Below are positions 33,221-42,169 of a stretch of 64,000 nucleotides of DNA, in pieces (within the stretch, counting starts at the first letter, position 1; every line of letters starts with the position of its first letter). The stretch covers positions 1 to 64,000 of the IMG/VR virus record IMGVR_UViG_3300035034_000924; one strand, given 5' to 3'. The DNA is from a virus. The position numbers and the translations under genes were made by a program. The notes under the pieces were generated by a model, which worked only from the letters and a program-made list of their open reading frames with translations, was not told the origin of the DNA and did no database searches.

Positions 33221-33862
33221 GTGCCACAAGACTACATACAGGTTATAACGGACGAAGACTCAACGGGCGCTTACCTGCTGAACAGAGAGCAGCCCGTCGT
33301 ATCTATTGCTGAAGAGAGCTTCGCAGCATTGCTATCGGAAGAACGCAATGAAGTCCTGTCCTCGCTAGGCGACAGTAACCAAGTGTCTTCCGTCTCTGAG
33401 ACTATCCTTGTCACGCCGTTGGAAGTAGTAGATAATGCCGAAATATTGACAGGAGTTGAATATCTGTCAGTAGAGTTTGTAGAAGAGATTTACGAAGTCC
33501 ACCTAGCGGATGCTTTTGTAGGAACGGGTGGCGGGGAAGCGGGAGAAGCCGAGCTTCCAAAAATCTCGGAACTTATACCTGATGGCCAGAACGCTGTAGT
33601 AGACAGTATTCCGGTCGAGCAGTTGAACGGAGTCAAGTGGCTAGTTACCTTGACAACCGCAGTCAACGACAAAAGGGTATTCGAAGTAAGCGCCTCATGG
33701 AAGGGCACTGAAGCAAACTACACGGTGTACGGTATCAATGGAGATGCCATCGGATATAGCGTATCAGTGGATATTGCTATCGCCAGCAATAATATTGAGC
33801 TTGCCATATCGAACACTAACGGAAGTGCACTAACGGCAGACGTGGTTCGTATCTCGATGTAG
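33221..33862 (+). CDS. Tail-region protein, 213 aa, GTG start
   Basis: An acidic protein with a Gly-rich hinge (FVGTGGGEAGEAELP, about residue 100) between an N-terminal acidic region and a C-terminal beta domain (VKWLVTLTTAVNDKRVFEVS). The start is GTG. It lies just before two fibre-linked genes and may be a fibre or tip attachment component. Unrecognised. Confidence 0.5.
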   Translation: MPQDYIQVITDEDSTGAYLLNREQPVVSIAEESFAALLSEERNEVLSSLGDSNQVSSVSETILVTPLEVVDNAEILTGVEYLSVEFVEEIYEVHLADAFVGTGGGEAGEAELPKISELIPDGQNAVVDSIPVEQLNGVKWLVTLTTAVNDKRVFEVSASWKGTEANYTVYGINGDAIGYSVSVDIAIASNNIELAISNTNGSALTADVVRISM

Positions 33863-33884
33863 CAGGCCGTACACAGGAAGGGTA

Positions 33885-34235
33885 ATGGCCAAGCAATTGT
33901 TCTCTGCCGAAGGCGGGTTCCGAATAGATGAAAATGGTGTCGCGTATATTACGGGCACAGGCGAACCCGACAACGCATACTCCAACCTAGCACCTAAAGG
34001 CAGTGTCTATACCGCAGACGATACTGGGCATGTCTATCGCAAGCACACAGTAGGCACAGGTACGGATAAGTGGCGCAGACTGTTAGACACGGAAGACATC
34101 GCAGATCTGTCAGGCGCTCTACTGTTTTACTTCCGAAATGGCGATCTTAGCAAAATAGCTTTAACCAGAAATTCAGGCCTGCCGTTTACTTTCCGAGACG
34201 GCAGCTCCGACCCCATTGACCTAGTAAGCGTGTAG
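33885..34235 (+). CDS. Fibre-associated tail protein, 116 aa
   Basis: A beta protein with FRIDENGVAYITGTGEPDNA and SVYTADDTGHVYRKHTVGTG patterns typical of phage fibre/spike collar modules. It lies 7 bp upstream of the long fibre. It may be a fibre connector. No catalytic features. Confidence 0.5.
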   Translation: MAKQLFSAEGGFRIDENGVAYITGTGEPDNAYSNLAPKGSVYTADDTGHVYRKHTVGTGTDKWRRLLDTEDIADLSGALLFYFRNGDLSKIALTRNSGLPFTFRDGSSDPIDLVSV

Positions 34236-34242
34236 GTGATCC

Positions 34243-37200
34243 ATGGCTGATAAGTACCCAATAAAAGCAGTAAGTGCTAGCGGAGACGCTACAGGCCTAT
34301 CTGAGTTTGAAGAAGGGGATGCGGTCCCTATTGATGCTGGAGGTACAGGCGCGGTAACTGCCGAAAGCGGGCTAGCTAACCTAGGGGGCGCTACCGAGAG
34401 CTTTGTTGATGCCGCCGTAGCCGCTGCAGTCGCTATGCTAGTGGGTTCTGCCCCGGCTGACCTAAACACTATCGAAGAGATTGCTAGTGCCTTGGGTAAT
34501 GACCCGGACATACTGACGAATTTTTTAAGCACAGCGAATGTCGTAAACAACCTGACGTCAAGCGACACCGAGGCACCGCTTAGTGCAGCGATGGGTAAGG
34601 CGTTAAAGGACCAGCTCGACACATTCAACCCGCTGCCTAACTTCACCACGAATGGCTCCTTCTCTACGTTGAATCCGACGCTGCTATTTCACGAGACAGA
34701 CGCTACGACGGACAACGGCAAGTGGCGTATTGCGATAGACAACGAGCAATTCAACCTAGATGTAGTCAGTGATGATGGATTCACTTCCGAGTACTTTTTG
34801 CGGGCCGAAAGATCTTCTGCGAACGTAACGGACGTCACGACTAACGGAGAATGGTACTTCAACGAAGACATCACGGCCTTGTCCAACATCTCTGCTTCGT
34901 CTCTGGAAATTACCAACCTTGCGCTATTCAAGAGCACTGTCCAACTGGACGAGAACGCCTACGGTACTATGGTGGGTAGTAGCACTGCAGGTTTTGTTAT
35001 CGAGGGCGCGGGTAGTGTCACCGACTTCGTTCTACGAAACTCCCTTAGCCAAGACGTGTTATGGGTGCCGGAAGGCGGGCTGCAGATAAACGTTAAGTCA
35101 GATATCTTCTCAGAAGGTTCCGTGATATTCGGTGACGTGTTCAACACCTATGCGACCTTCGAAGGGGACGGCATAGAAGGCGTTCTGCTACAAGGTTTCG
35201 GTGACACCAATGACTTCATGGTCAGGAACCGATCCGGGGTAGACACTCTTTGGCTGGATTCAGACACTACAGAGTTCACCTTTGCTGGGGACCTATCATT
35301 TTCCGCCATGAACCTTAAAGTAGGCGGGGTCAGTGTTTTATCTTCCTCTAGTTCCGAGGCGTCATTCTTCTCTGGTGTTCTAGAGGTTACGCCCACGAGC
35401 GTACAGATAAATGAAGGCGTTGGCCTAGACTTCTACAATGGTAACGGCGTGATTGAGTGGTCTGATGCCTTTGATACCTATGGCAGTATCTCTGGCGGCA
35501 GCGCCGGCATGGTTATTCAAGGCTTTGGTTTCTTGGGTGACATTATCCTTAGGAACTCTGCAGCAACCGACGTAATGTTAGTACCTACCGGAACTACTGA
35601 CGTTGAGTTCAAAGGCGATGTATATCTGGAAAGTGCGTTATACCATGATAGCGCTGAGGCCATCGTCTACGGTAATGGCAACGAGGTATATCGAGTAAAC
35701 AACTCGGGTCTGGTAATTACCAGCCAGATCCAATTAAACGATAGCAGGTTTATAAGGTTTGAGAACCAAGATGGATTCACTATAAGCGGCTACATTGGTC
35801 TGATTAACGCGTCTAATGAGCTAGCCATACAGCACGACACGGAACTGTCAGTGACTATAGGAGCAGCCGAGACTTTTACAGTAAACGGCAGTCTGGTGAC
35901 TTCGCAAGTAGATGTTTCTATTGATACAGGGGATTTGTACCTCAATAGCCCTGACGGGCACATATGGTTTACTGAAACCGACGCAGCGGCAGATAACGGA
36001 AAATGGGACTTCAGATACTATGGCGGGAAATTCGAATTTAGGACAGTAAACGATGCTGTTACTGGTGCTAGCACCATTATGGATGTTAGCCGCACGGGTA
36101 TCGGCGTAGACCTGATAAGCTTTTTTGCTGAAACTACTTTCTCTGACCATATTACGCTTGGTAATAATAAAGCCATCTTCATTAAAAATTCAGAATCTCA
36201 AAGCTACCCAGTTATCCAAAGGTTTGGCGACGAGGTCTACATAGACTCCTACGGCAACTCTGCCGGTAATGGTGCGATTATACTTAGGACAAGAAATGGG
36301 TCAGGCGCTGTGGCAACTGCCTTGCAGCTAAATGCAGAGAGTCAACAAGCCTTTTTTGGTGGAATTATATCTTCCTCAATCAACAACGCTGGAGCGGTAA
36401 CCTTAGGTGCAGCATCCGACATCCAGCCGGGTATGAGAATATTCAATGCAGCTACGAACTTTTACATGGGGCTAAACACTAGCGCAGGTACTGCGTTTTC
36501 GGGCTCTACTGCCAATTACGCTTATGTTGGGACTAGTTCTAACGGTTTAGAGTTTGCCACAGCAAATGTGGTCCGTGCAAAGTTCGACACTTTAGCTAGG
36601 CTGCACCTCTTTACTGAACTTAGTTTAGACTCGAATAAAGTTATTGCCCTTGAGGGGCAAGGCTCGGACACGTACTTCTATGGTGCAGGCACAAACAACA
36701 TCTATTTTGTTACGGGTGGTGCAAACGTACTTCGTCTTGATAATAACCAAGACATCGCAGCGTATGGCCGGATTACTATACCCCATACTGACGGATACTA
36801 TTTCGGTAACGGGTATATTGGCGAGCCAGACGTTAACTGGGGTTGGTTACTTAAACCAGATACCGCATCAGGGGGCGCAGCCAACGGAGGTATCCTAAAT
36901 ACAGCTGGTGTAGCCATAATGCTATTTTATGACGCTAATAAAAGCGTCACTCTCAGTACCAGCAGCACATTACACTCCGGCTTTAGGGTTGATAATGGCA
37001 CAAATCTGCTCTGCGAGATCTTAGGCTTTTCAGGTGCAAACGACAGCGGGGGTGTCAGGCTGTATTCTGGCGGGGTTCCTCGAACCGATTTGTACTCTGA
37101 CCAACCTTCTTACTTCTACCACGGTATTAGAATCCCTGTCACATCTAAGGTGTTTCTGGATAGTGACGCTGGGATGGATTCCTATATTTACGCTTCTGGT

Positions 37201-38319
37201 AATGACCAAATAGACATAGTGGCTGGCGGCATTGTTAAGTCAAGGTGGTCCTCGGGAATCAGCACTATTTATGGCTACACCCAATTCAACAGATCGGCTG
37301 GCGTCAACGACGCTCAGATAGAGCTATTCGGCGGGGATGCCGATAGCGGCGCGGCGCTGACGTTTCACAGAACGAGTGTTAAGATCTGGTATCTAGGTAT
37401 GCGAGGGGACTCCGCAGCGTTTACCCTCAGAAACGATAGTGCAGGTGGCAGTTTAGTTTTTGGTGTAAACAGTGCAGGTTCTTTTGATTTCCATACTGGC
37501 GTTAAACTTAGTGACGGGGTGCCAACAACTTCCGGTGACCTTGCCATGGGTAACTCCTATGTTTCCTCCTCTATACGTATCGGTTCGTTCGGCTCTTACA
37601 TAGGCCGGGACGCGGGCACTGGTGCTATCCGCTACCGCTCAGCACAGAACTCCCACCACTTCACTGGTACAAATGTAATATTGGACGAACATTTAATAGT
37701 ACAGGGCGGGAAGTTCATTTACTTGGACGGAGGAAGCGATACATACATAAGCCAGCTTAGTGGCAATGAAACCAGCGTAGTTTCTGGCGGGACAGAGGGG
37801 CTTAGGGTGGGAAACAACTTCACCTATACAAGAAACTTCCGGCCTTTCGTTAATAATCTGTATGCCATGGGTGATGCTTCCTTCGCGTGGACGGTAGTTT
37901 ACGCAACTAACGGAGCCATACAGCCTTCCGACCTGCGCCTAAAGAACGTAACTAAAAGGTTAACGCCAGAGGAAGCACTTTCCTTTGTCAGAGACACAGA
38001 GTCGATAGAGTACTACTGGAAGGACGATGCAAGTAAGGTGTATAGGCACGGTTTCGGTGCGCAGGAAATCTACGTCTTGCTTAAAAAGCACGGTATGAAC
38101 CCCGACAAAAACGGCCTAGTAAGCCACGATGTATCGTCAGACAAGTGGTCCATGGGCTACTCGGAAATGGTGTCTATAAATTCTGCAGCTATCCGAGGAG
38201 TGGCTTCTATGGTTGACAAAGTGGTGGTGTCTATCGGTTCGCATAACAAAAAAATAAAAGCTCTGGAAGAAAAAGTCGATACGTTAGAAGAAGAAGTTCG
38301 TATACTTAAGGCGGCGTAA
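34243..38319 (+). CDS. Tail fibre/spike with S74 intramolecular chaperone, 1,358 aa
   Basis: A long beta-repeat protein. Repeated modules include NAYGTMVGSSTAGFVIEGAG, NTYATFEGDGIEGVLLQGFG and DTYGSISGGSAGMVIQGFG with RN...DV/DT endings, and HETDATTDNGKWRI versus TETDAAADNGKWDF. The last 130 residues are a Peptidase_S74 chaperone: SDLRLK carries the Ser1229/Lys1234 dyad expected for self-cleavage, followed by HGFGAQEI and a C-terminal coiled coil. It probably trimerises and binds the host surface; the tail domain is released after folding. Confidence 0.85.
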   Translation: MADKYPIKAVSASGDATGLSEFEEGDAVPIDAGGTGAVTAESGLANLGGATESFVDAAVAAAVAMLVGSAPADLNTIEEIASALGNDPDILTNFLSTANVVNNLTSSDTEAPLSAAMGKALKDQLDTFNPLPNFTTNGSFSTLNPTLLFHETDATTDNGKWRIAIDNEQFNLDVVSDDGFTSEYFLRAERSSANVTDVTTNGEWYFNEDITALSNISASSLEITNLALFKSTVQLDENAYGTMVGSSTAGFVIEGAGSVTDFVLRNSLSQDVLWVPEGGLQINVKSDIFSEGSVIFGDVFNTYATFEGDGIEGVLLQGFGDTNDFMVRNRSGVDTLWLDSDTTEFTFAGDLSFSAMNLKVGGVSVLSSSSSEASFFSGVLEVTPTSVQINEGVGLDFYNGNGVIEWSDAFDTYGSISGGSAGMVIQGFGFLGDIILRNSAATDVMLVPTGTTDVEFKGDVYLESALYHDSAEAIVYGNGNEVYRVNNSGLVITSQIQLNDSRFIRFENQDGFTISGYIGLINASNELAIQHDTELSVTIGAAETFTVNGSLVTSQVDVSIDTGDLYLNSPDGHIWFTETDAAADNGKWDFRYYGGKFEFRTVNDAVTGASTIMDVSRTGIGVDLISFFAETTFSDHITLGNNKAIFIKNSESQSYPVIQRFGDEVYIDSYGNSAGNGAIILRTRNGSGAVATALQLNAESQQAFFGGIISSSINNAGAVTLGAASDIQPGMRIFNAATNFYMGLNTSAGTAFSGSTANYAYVGTSSNGLEFATANVVRAKFDTLARLHLFTELSLDSNKVIALEGQGSDTYFYGAGTNNIYFVTGGANVLRLDNNQDIAAYGRITIPHTDGYYFGNGYIGEPDVNWGWLLKPDTASGGAANGGILNTAGVAIMLFYDANKSVTLSTSSTLHSGFRVDNGTNLLCEILGFSGANDSGGVRLYSGGVPRTDLYSDQPSYFYHGIRIPVTSKVFLDSDAGMDSYIYASGNDQIDIVAGGIVKSRWSSGISTIYGYTQFNRSAGVNDAQIELFGGDADSGAALTFHRTSVKIWYLGMRGDSAAFTLRNDSAGGSLVFGVNSAGSFDFHTGVKLSDGVPTTSGDLAMGNSYVSSSIRIGSFGSYIGRDAGTGAIRYRSAQNSHHFTGTNVILDEHLIVQGGKFIYLDGGSDTYISQLSGNETSVVSGGTEGLRVGNNFTYTRNFRPFVNNLYAMGDASFAWTVVYATNGAIQPSDLRLKNVTKRLTPEEALSFVRDTESIEYYWKDDASKVYRHGFGAQEIYVLLKKHGMNPDKNGLVSHDVSSDKWSMGYSEMVSINSAAIRGVASMVDKVVVSIGSHNKKIKALEEKVDTLEEEVRILKAA

Positions 38320-38888
38320 TGGAGATTAACTTAGGCACCCTCTTTAAACAGATTGGACCCGTCGCTGCGGTACTACTGGGCATGCTGTTCATGTACTTTA
38401 ACCCGACGCAAGAAAGCCAGTTCAATGAAAATCTGATAAGCAGGCTGAGCAACGCAGAGAATAAAGCGGATCAATGCTTGAACGAAAGCATAGTAATAAA
38501 AAACCAGCTGAAGGATATGCAGTTCCGGTTCACTATCATGCGCGGGTCACAGGAATCACTACCATGGCCTAGCTGGATGAAAGACGGCAGCGGTAAGGTC
38601 CTGTTTGCTAACAGCGCCTACGAAAAAACTTACTTAAAACCTTTGGGGTACGAGTTAAGTGACTACGTAGGATTCAGGGACGAAGCTGTGTTTTCCGATA
38701 TTACTGCACAGTCGTTCAGGGCCAACGACCTGCTAGTGTTCGAGTCAGGGATTATCATTGAGGTCACTGAAATGGTGGACTCTCCGGGGGGAGAAGCCCA
38801 GCCAGTACAGGTCTACAAGTACCCCATTAAGGTAAGAGACGTGGTTGTAGCAGTAGGCGGGATGACCATACCAGCGAAGGTTCTATAG
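38319..38888 (+). CDS. Membrane-anchored PAS-like domain protein, 189 aa
   Basis: One N-terminal transmembrane segment (about residues 12-28, IGPVAAVLLGMLFMYFN) is followed by a short coiled linker (about 35-75) and a C-terminal domain of PAS type: PSWMKDGSGKVLFANSAYEK, then YVGFRDEAVF, then a late VYKYPIKVRDVVVAVGGMT strand pair. PAS domains sense ligands or redox and mediate dimerisation. No kinase, cyclase or HTH follows. It starts one base into the fibre stop and leads the group of small membrane and lysis genes. Confidence 0.65.
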   Translation: MEINLGTLFKQIGPVAAVLLGMLFMYFNPTQESQFNENLISRLSNAENKADQCLNESIVIKNQLKDMQFRFTIMRGSQESLPWPSWMKDGSGKVLFANSAYEKTYLKPLGYELSDYVGFRDEAVFSDITAQSFRANDLLVFESGIIIEVTEMVDSPGGEAQPVQVYKYPIKVRDVVVAVGGMTIPAKVL

Positions 38889-38890
38889 TT

Positions 38891-39208
38891 ATGATGGGAA
38901 TGTGGCCAGTTGAGCAAGCGATTTGGGTAATTGCAAACGTTTGCATAGGTGTATCGTACACTTTGGTGTTGGCCCACTACAGCATCCACACTGTACCTAT
39001 CTTACTAAACCAAGGTTTCGTATATTTTTGCGGGATGGGACACTTCGGTATGGTCATATGGATGGCGCTACTACCACATAACTACCTCGTGTTTCTGACG
39101 GTTTGTATCTTGGACAGTATGACTGCATTAGTCAGTGTAGCTTCTGCGTGGTACGCTTGGCGAAGACGAGAACGAAAAGGGGAAGCCAATGCTGTGCATA
39201 GAAATTAA
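38891..39208 (+). CDS. Integral membrane protein, about 3 TM, 105 aa
   Basis: Hydrophobic segments at about residues 7-28, 36-58 and 62-90, with a basic C-terminal tail (RRRERKGEAN). A palindrome copy (38931-38946) is read here as IANVCI, a third frame of the repeat. It is positioned between the PAS protein and lysis genes; a holin-like role is possible but not shown. Confidence 0.5.
   Translation: MMGMWPVEQAIWVIANVCIGVSYTLVLAHYSIHTVPILLNQGFVYFCGMGHFGMVIWMALLPHNYLVFLTVCILDSMTALVSVASAWYAWRRRERKGEANAVHRN
38931..38946. repeat. Dispersed palindrome site 12
   Basis: TTGCAAACGTTTGCAT, one mismatch; perfect 12-bp core; coding (ANVC frame). Confidence 0.85.
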
Positions 39209-39590
39209 ATCGAAACGTAAGATCTTTGGTAACAACGGTATTGCATGGCTTTGGCCTTTCATATTCGTCTGGGGGAGTCACCCGCAATACATTCGGGTAA
39301 GAGAGAACGAGACGGGCCACAACCTTCAAGCACCAGAGACGTGGGTAATAGGGTTCCCGTTCGCGGCATACGCAACCTATGTGCTGGATTACCCCATATG
39401 GTGGATGTTTTTGTTGACCTACTGCTCGTTTGCTATAATCTACGGGATCATGTCTTTAGTGGCTAAACTGCAGGGCGGGGACAGCTACATAGATAACGTA
39501 ATGGAACAGGATTCTAGGCAGTGGGACGATGGCAACCTAGGCAGACGTCCTAGGTTCTACTGGCTCAAACTTTTATTTAGAGGAAAATAG
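39189..39590 (+). CDS. Membrane protein, 133 aa
   Basis: Two hydrophobic regions (about residues 17-30 and 52-92, the second long enough for two helices) and a basic, polar C-terminus. It overlaps the previous gene by 20 bp and its start is preceded by GGGGAAG. No family is evident. Confidence 0.5.
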   Translation: MLCIEIKSKRKIFGNNGIAWLWPFIFVWGSHPQYIRVRENETGHNLQAPETWVIGFPFAAYATYVLDYPIWWMFLLTYCSFAIIYGIMSLVAKLQGGDSYIDNVMEQDSRQWDDGNLGRRPRFYWLKLLFRGK

Positions 39591-39591
39591 C

Positions 39592-39930
39592 ATGGACAAC
39601 TATCCTAAACTCAAGCAAGCGGGTAACGCGACACTGAGTAAAGTACCGGAAAGTAAGCGCCTCCGTAGCGGGGAAGTACGTGACCCTGAGACAAAAGAGA
39701 TACTACAAAAAGCGGAGTACGATATTATACCTGCCCGAGTGGTACTCTCAGTCCCTGCTATCGCAGACGACGGCTCTGTCACTACCAAAGAGCATCCTGT
39801 TGACGAAGGTAGGCTTCGTGCTGAACTAACAAGGATTGCTTCCCAGATCGAAGCTTTAAACGCCCAGAAGGCATCCCACGAACTAATGCTGGCCGACATC
39901 GCTGCCTTAGAAGAAGAACAACCAGAGTAA
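39592..39930 (+). CDS. Hypothetical protein, 112 aa
   Basis: Unrecognised. A Pro/Val-rich N-terminal half with PETKEILQKAEYDIIPARVV is followed by a charged helical C-terminus (RIASQIEALNAQKASHELM). The latter suggests dimerisation. It follows the previous stop by 1 bp. Confidence 0.5.
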   Translation: MDNYPKLKQAGNATLSKVPESKRLRSGEVRDPETKEILQKAEYDIIPARVVLSVPAIADDGSVTTKEHPVDEGRLRAELTRIASQIEALNAQKASHELMLADIAALEEEQPE

Positions 39931-39958
39931 TACAACCACGGTGTACTAGGAGAAATAC

Positions 39959-40342
39959 ATGAAACGAGTGATGTTAAAGAAGTTCCCTTCAGGGAGAGAG
40001 AACGATGACTACAAAGCCCTGATGATAAGCATACTGCAATTCCCTAAAAACGGGGAAAAGACAGACGTTGCTGAGATGCGGAAGGTCATACCTATTATCG
40101 ACAAGTTCGAGGCTATTAAATCAGTACCTATCCAAGGTACGAAGATCGACCTTGAAGATGCCGAGTGGGAAGAACTCAAAGAGCGGGTAAAACCGGACTG
40201 CAAGTTCCCTTTCCCTAACAACAACAGGGAGCTGCTGAAGTTCATCGAGGCAATCGAAGACGCTGAAGAACTCGAAGTCAAGAAGACCGAAGTGAAAGGC
40301 GCAGCCAGAAGCAAGCGACCAAAGCCCGAACCCAAGAAGTAG
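39959..40342 (+). CDS. Hypothetical protein, 127 aa
   Basis: A charged protein whose N-terminal 100 residues appear folded (LMISILQFPKNGEKTDVAEM; FPFPNNNRELLKFIEAIED) with a Lys/Glu/Pro tail (RSKRPKPEPKK). AGGAGAAA precedes the ATG. It is followed by a 150-bp structured gap. Function unknown. Confidence 0.5.
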   Translation: MKRVMLKKFPSGRENDDYKALMISILQFPKNGEKTDVAEMRKVIPIIDKFEAIKSVPIQGTKIDLEDAEWEELKERVKPDCKFPFPNNNRELLKFIEAIEDAEELEVKKTEVKGAARSKRPKPEPKK

Positions 40343-40352
40343 CCTGTTCGAA

Positions 40353-40473
40353 CTTACCTTGCCCTTCCCTCTGCGGTTAGGTAAGATGGGAGCTGTTCAG
40401 TTGGTAGCTGGACTCTTTCATGCGAAGCGAACCCAAGTCCTGTCCTTTACGCCAACCAAGGGGCGGGGCTTGG
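40353..40473 (+). other. Structured non-coding segment with tRNA-like remnant
   Basis: CTTACC (40353-40358) can pair with GGTAAG (40380-40385), and CCAAG (40456-40460) with CTTGG (40469-40473). Between them, 40381-40454 is 74 nt long and has tRNA-like traces: TTCAGTTGGTAG (D-loop-like), CAAGTCCTGTC (3' T-arm-like), GTAAG opposite CTTTAC, and an encoded CCA end. No complete cloverleaf with good stems can be drawn, so it is at most a decayed tRNA or tRNA-like fold. Confidence 0.3.
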
Positions 40474-40493
40474 CAAGCTACTAGGAGGCGACA

Positions 40494-40955
40494 GTGGATA
40501 TCACGTACTCGATGTATCGTTACAACTCAGGCGATGATTCGACCCTAGGTTTTCTTACTCTCTACAGACAGCTGCTTTGCTATACTTGTGAAGACGAGTA
40601 TCGAGAGCACAAGGTCATGCACGAAACCCGCATCCCTGCGGGCAGATACGAAATCAAGCTAAGGCCTGCCGGAGGTATACACCCCCGATACGCCAAAAAA
40701 TTCCCAGATATTCATAAAGGCATGTTGTGGCTACAAGACGTGCCAAACTTCACATGGGTTTATATCCATGTAGGTAACACGGACGATCATTCGTCTGGTT
40801 GCATTCTACTAGGTGCCAGCCCTGTTCCCGACAAAAAGGATGGCGGCGGGTCAGTAGCCAACTCAGTAGATGCGTACGAAAAGGTGTACCCCATGATGGC
40901 CGATGCGATAGAGAATGGTGATCGCGTATACATCGAGATAGTGGATGTTGCATGA
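40494..40955 (+). CDS. DUF5675-family protein, 153 aa
   Basis: The order RYNSGDDSTLGFL, CYTCEDEYREHKVMHETRIPAG (start of the domain), RYEIKLRPAGG, then HKGMLWLQDVPNF and WVYIHVGNTDDHSSGCILLG is the DUF5675 pattern, found in phage genomes often near lysis genes. The conserved His, Asn, Thr/Ser and Cys in IHVGN...GC recall cysteine transpeptidase-like sites, but enzymatic activity is unproven. The start is GTG behind AGGAGG. Confidence 0.75.
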   Translation: MDITYSMYRYNSGDDSTLGFLTLYRQLLCYTCEDEYREHKVMHETRIPAGRYEIKLRPAGGIHPRYAKKFPDIHKGMLWLQDVPNFTWVYIHVGNTDDHSSGCILLGASPVPDKKDGGGSVANSVDAYEKVYPMMADAIENGDRVYIEIVDVA

Positions 40956-40965
40956 TGGAGTACGT

Positions 40966-41247
40966 ATGGCTGACGATGGGTATAACGACGGGGTCATTGA
41001 CCTAAAAGACGTGGAAAGAATAGGGACTAAAGTATCTAACTTCATGGTAGAGCACAGGGTACTCCCTAGGCTCTTTGTCTGCGTATTCGGGGCCATATTC
41101 ATAGACATGAATTTTTGGCTGCAAGAGATGGTGGAAACAAGCAAGCTAGAAGGCGGTTACTTTGTCGAGGTTTACGTAGGAGCCATGGTAGGTGGTTTTG
41201 TAGCCATGGTAACCGGATACGCCAATAGCGGCGAGAGGAAGGAATAG
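40966..41247 (+). CDS. Holin candidate, two membrane segments, 93 aa
   Basis: Two hydrophobic stretches (about residues 35-53 and 64-85, FVCVFGAIFIDMNFWL and VYVGAMVGGFVAMVTGYA) separated by a short acidic loop, polar N-terminus, basic end (NSGERKE). I chose ATG 40966 with GGAG upstream. It sits directly before the spanins, where a class II holin would be expected. The assignment rests on topology and position. Confidence 0.5.
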   Translation: MADDGYNDGVIDLKDVERIGTKVSNFMVEHRVLPRLFVCVFGAIFIDMNFWLQEMVETSKLEGGYFVEVYVGAMVGGFVAMVTGYANSGERKE

Positions 41248-41248
41248 C

Positions 41249-41695
41249 ATGGTACGCATTTTAGCAGGAATTTCTGTCACTCTACTTTTGTGTTCACTGG
41301 CTCTAGCCACGGTACTCAATCGCAGCATAGAACGGGCCGCAGATGTAGAAGGTAAGCTCGAAGTCGCGGAGGCTATTAGTAAAGAAAATAAGCGTACTAT
41401 GAACATGATGCAAAGTGCCCGGATCGACGCAATCCAGTTACTAAAAGAGACCGAGCATAGGAACGAGAACATTCGCCAGATATCGGAAACGAGATTGCTG
41501 GAGATACAAAAGCTAAGGGAGACCGAAGACCGTGAAGCACGTAAACTACCTTTTGCGCGTGGCAACGCTAGCCATGATCGTATTGTTGAGTACCTCATGC
41601 GCTTCGAGGGAAGTGCAGATGGATATCCACTTCATACCAGTGATGCCGGAGCCAGTAATACTGGAACGCCCAACCCCACCCAAGGTGGCGAGTAG
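41249..41695 (+). CDS. i-spanin (Rz-like), 148 aa
   Basis: An N-terminal membrane anchor (about residues 3-22, ILAGISVTLLLCSLALATVL) is followed by a long periplasmic coiled-coil rich in Glu, Lys and Arg, the layout of inner-membrane spanin subunits that fuse the inner and outer membranes in Gram-negative hosts. An embedded second gene in another frame encodes a lipoprotein, as in Rz/Rz1 pairs. Confidence 0.75.
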   Translation: MVRILAGISVTLLLCSLALATVLNRSIERAADVEGKLEVAEAISKENKRTMNMMQSARIDAIQLLKETEHRNENIRQISETRLLEIQKLRETEDREARKLPFARGNASHDRIVEYLMRFEGSADGYPLHTSDAGASNTGTPNPTQGGE

Positions 41696-42047
41696 CTACC
41701 CCGCCCCGATAGGCATCACCAGCACAGAGGTCCGATACTACCTCGACGTCTGTGATCGCTACAACGACCCGCAGGAAGATCCTGAGTCCATACTAGAAGA
41801 AACCCAGCTGGCGTATTACGATGCATGCGATTGGCTTATATACGGCCATCCGGTACAGCAGAGGCTGACTATCGAAACCATACTCAGCAAGATGGCTGAC
41901 TACAGCGAACGTATGCGGGCTCACGTAGACCACCTAGAAAAGGTTATACGCATCCAATACGAGAACAGCCTAGAGACACGCAAAGCTGTTGAAGGAGCGG
42001 AAATGTCTAAAACTGAAGAAAATAGAAAGTTCTTAGGTTTGTTCTAG
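41532..42047 (+). CDS. o-spanin-like lipoprotein (Rz1-like), 171 aa
   Basis: The GTG start at 41532 lies within the i-spanin gene in another frame. A signal peptide is followed by a permissive lipobox STSC (Cys23) and a Pro-rich start (IPVMPEPVILERPTPPKV). It is longer than typical Rz1 proteins (171 residues), with an extra helical C-terminal part. The 164-bp overlap with the Rz-like gene supports a two-component spanin. Confidence 0.7.
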   Translation: MKHVNYLLRVATLAMIVLLSTSCASREVQMDIHFIPVMPEPVILERPTPPKVASSYPAPIGITSTEVRYYLDVCDRYNDPQEDPESILEETQLAYYDACDWLIYGHPVQQRLTIETILSKMADYSERMRAHVDHLEKVIRIQYENSLETRKAVEGAEMSKTEENRKFLGLF

Positions 42048-42084
42048 TCGCATAAATTCAGTTATTTGTGTAGAAATTCTGTAG

Positions 42085-42112
42085 CGAGTATGGTTAACCC
42101 CATGCTCGTTTT
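42085..42112 (+). terminator. Terminator at end of late region
   Basis: CGAGTATGG (42085-42093) pairs with CCATGCTCG (42100-42108), one T-G pair, loop TTAACC, then TTTT. It ends the late block after the spanins. Confidence 0.75.
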
Positions 42113-42123
42113 GCGTTATGGAC

Positions 42124-42139
42124 TTGCAAAAGTTTGCAA
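42124..42139. repeat. Dispersed palindrome site 13
   Basis: TTGCAAAAGTTTGCAA, one mismatch at the centre; intergenic, after the late terminator. Confidence 0.8.
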
Positions 42140-42169
42140 AACTAGGGGGTGGCATGGGCGTCACCCTAT

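Noticed and set aside
38891-39590. Calling the two membrane proteins a definite holin pair
   Set aside because: Topology alone does not distinguish them from other phage membrane proteins, and a better holin candidate lies at 40966 next to the spanins.
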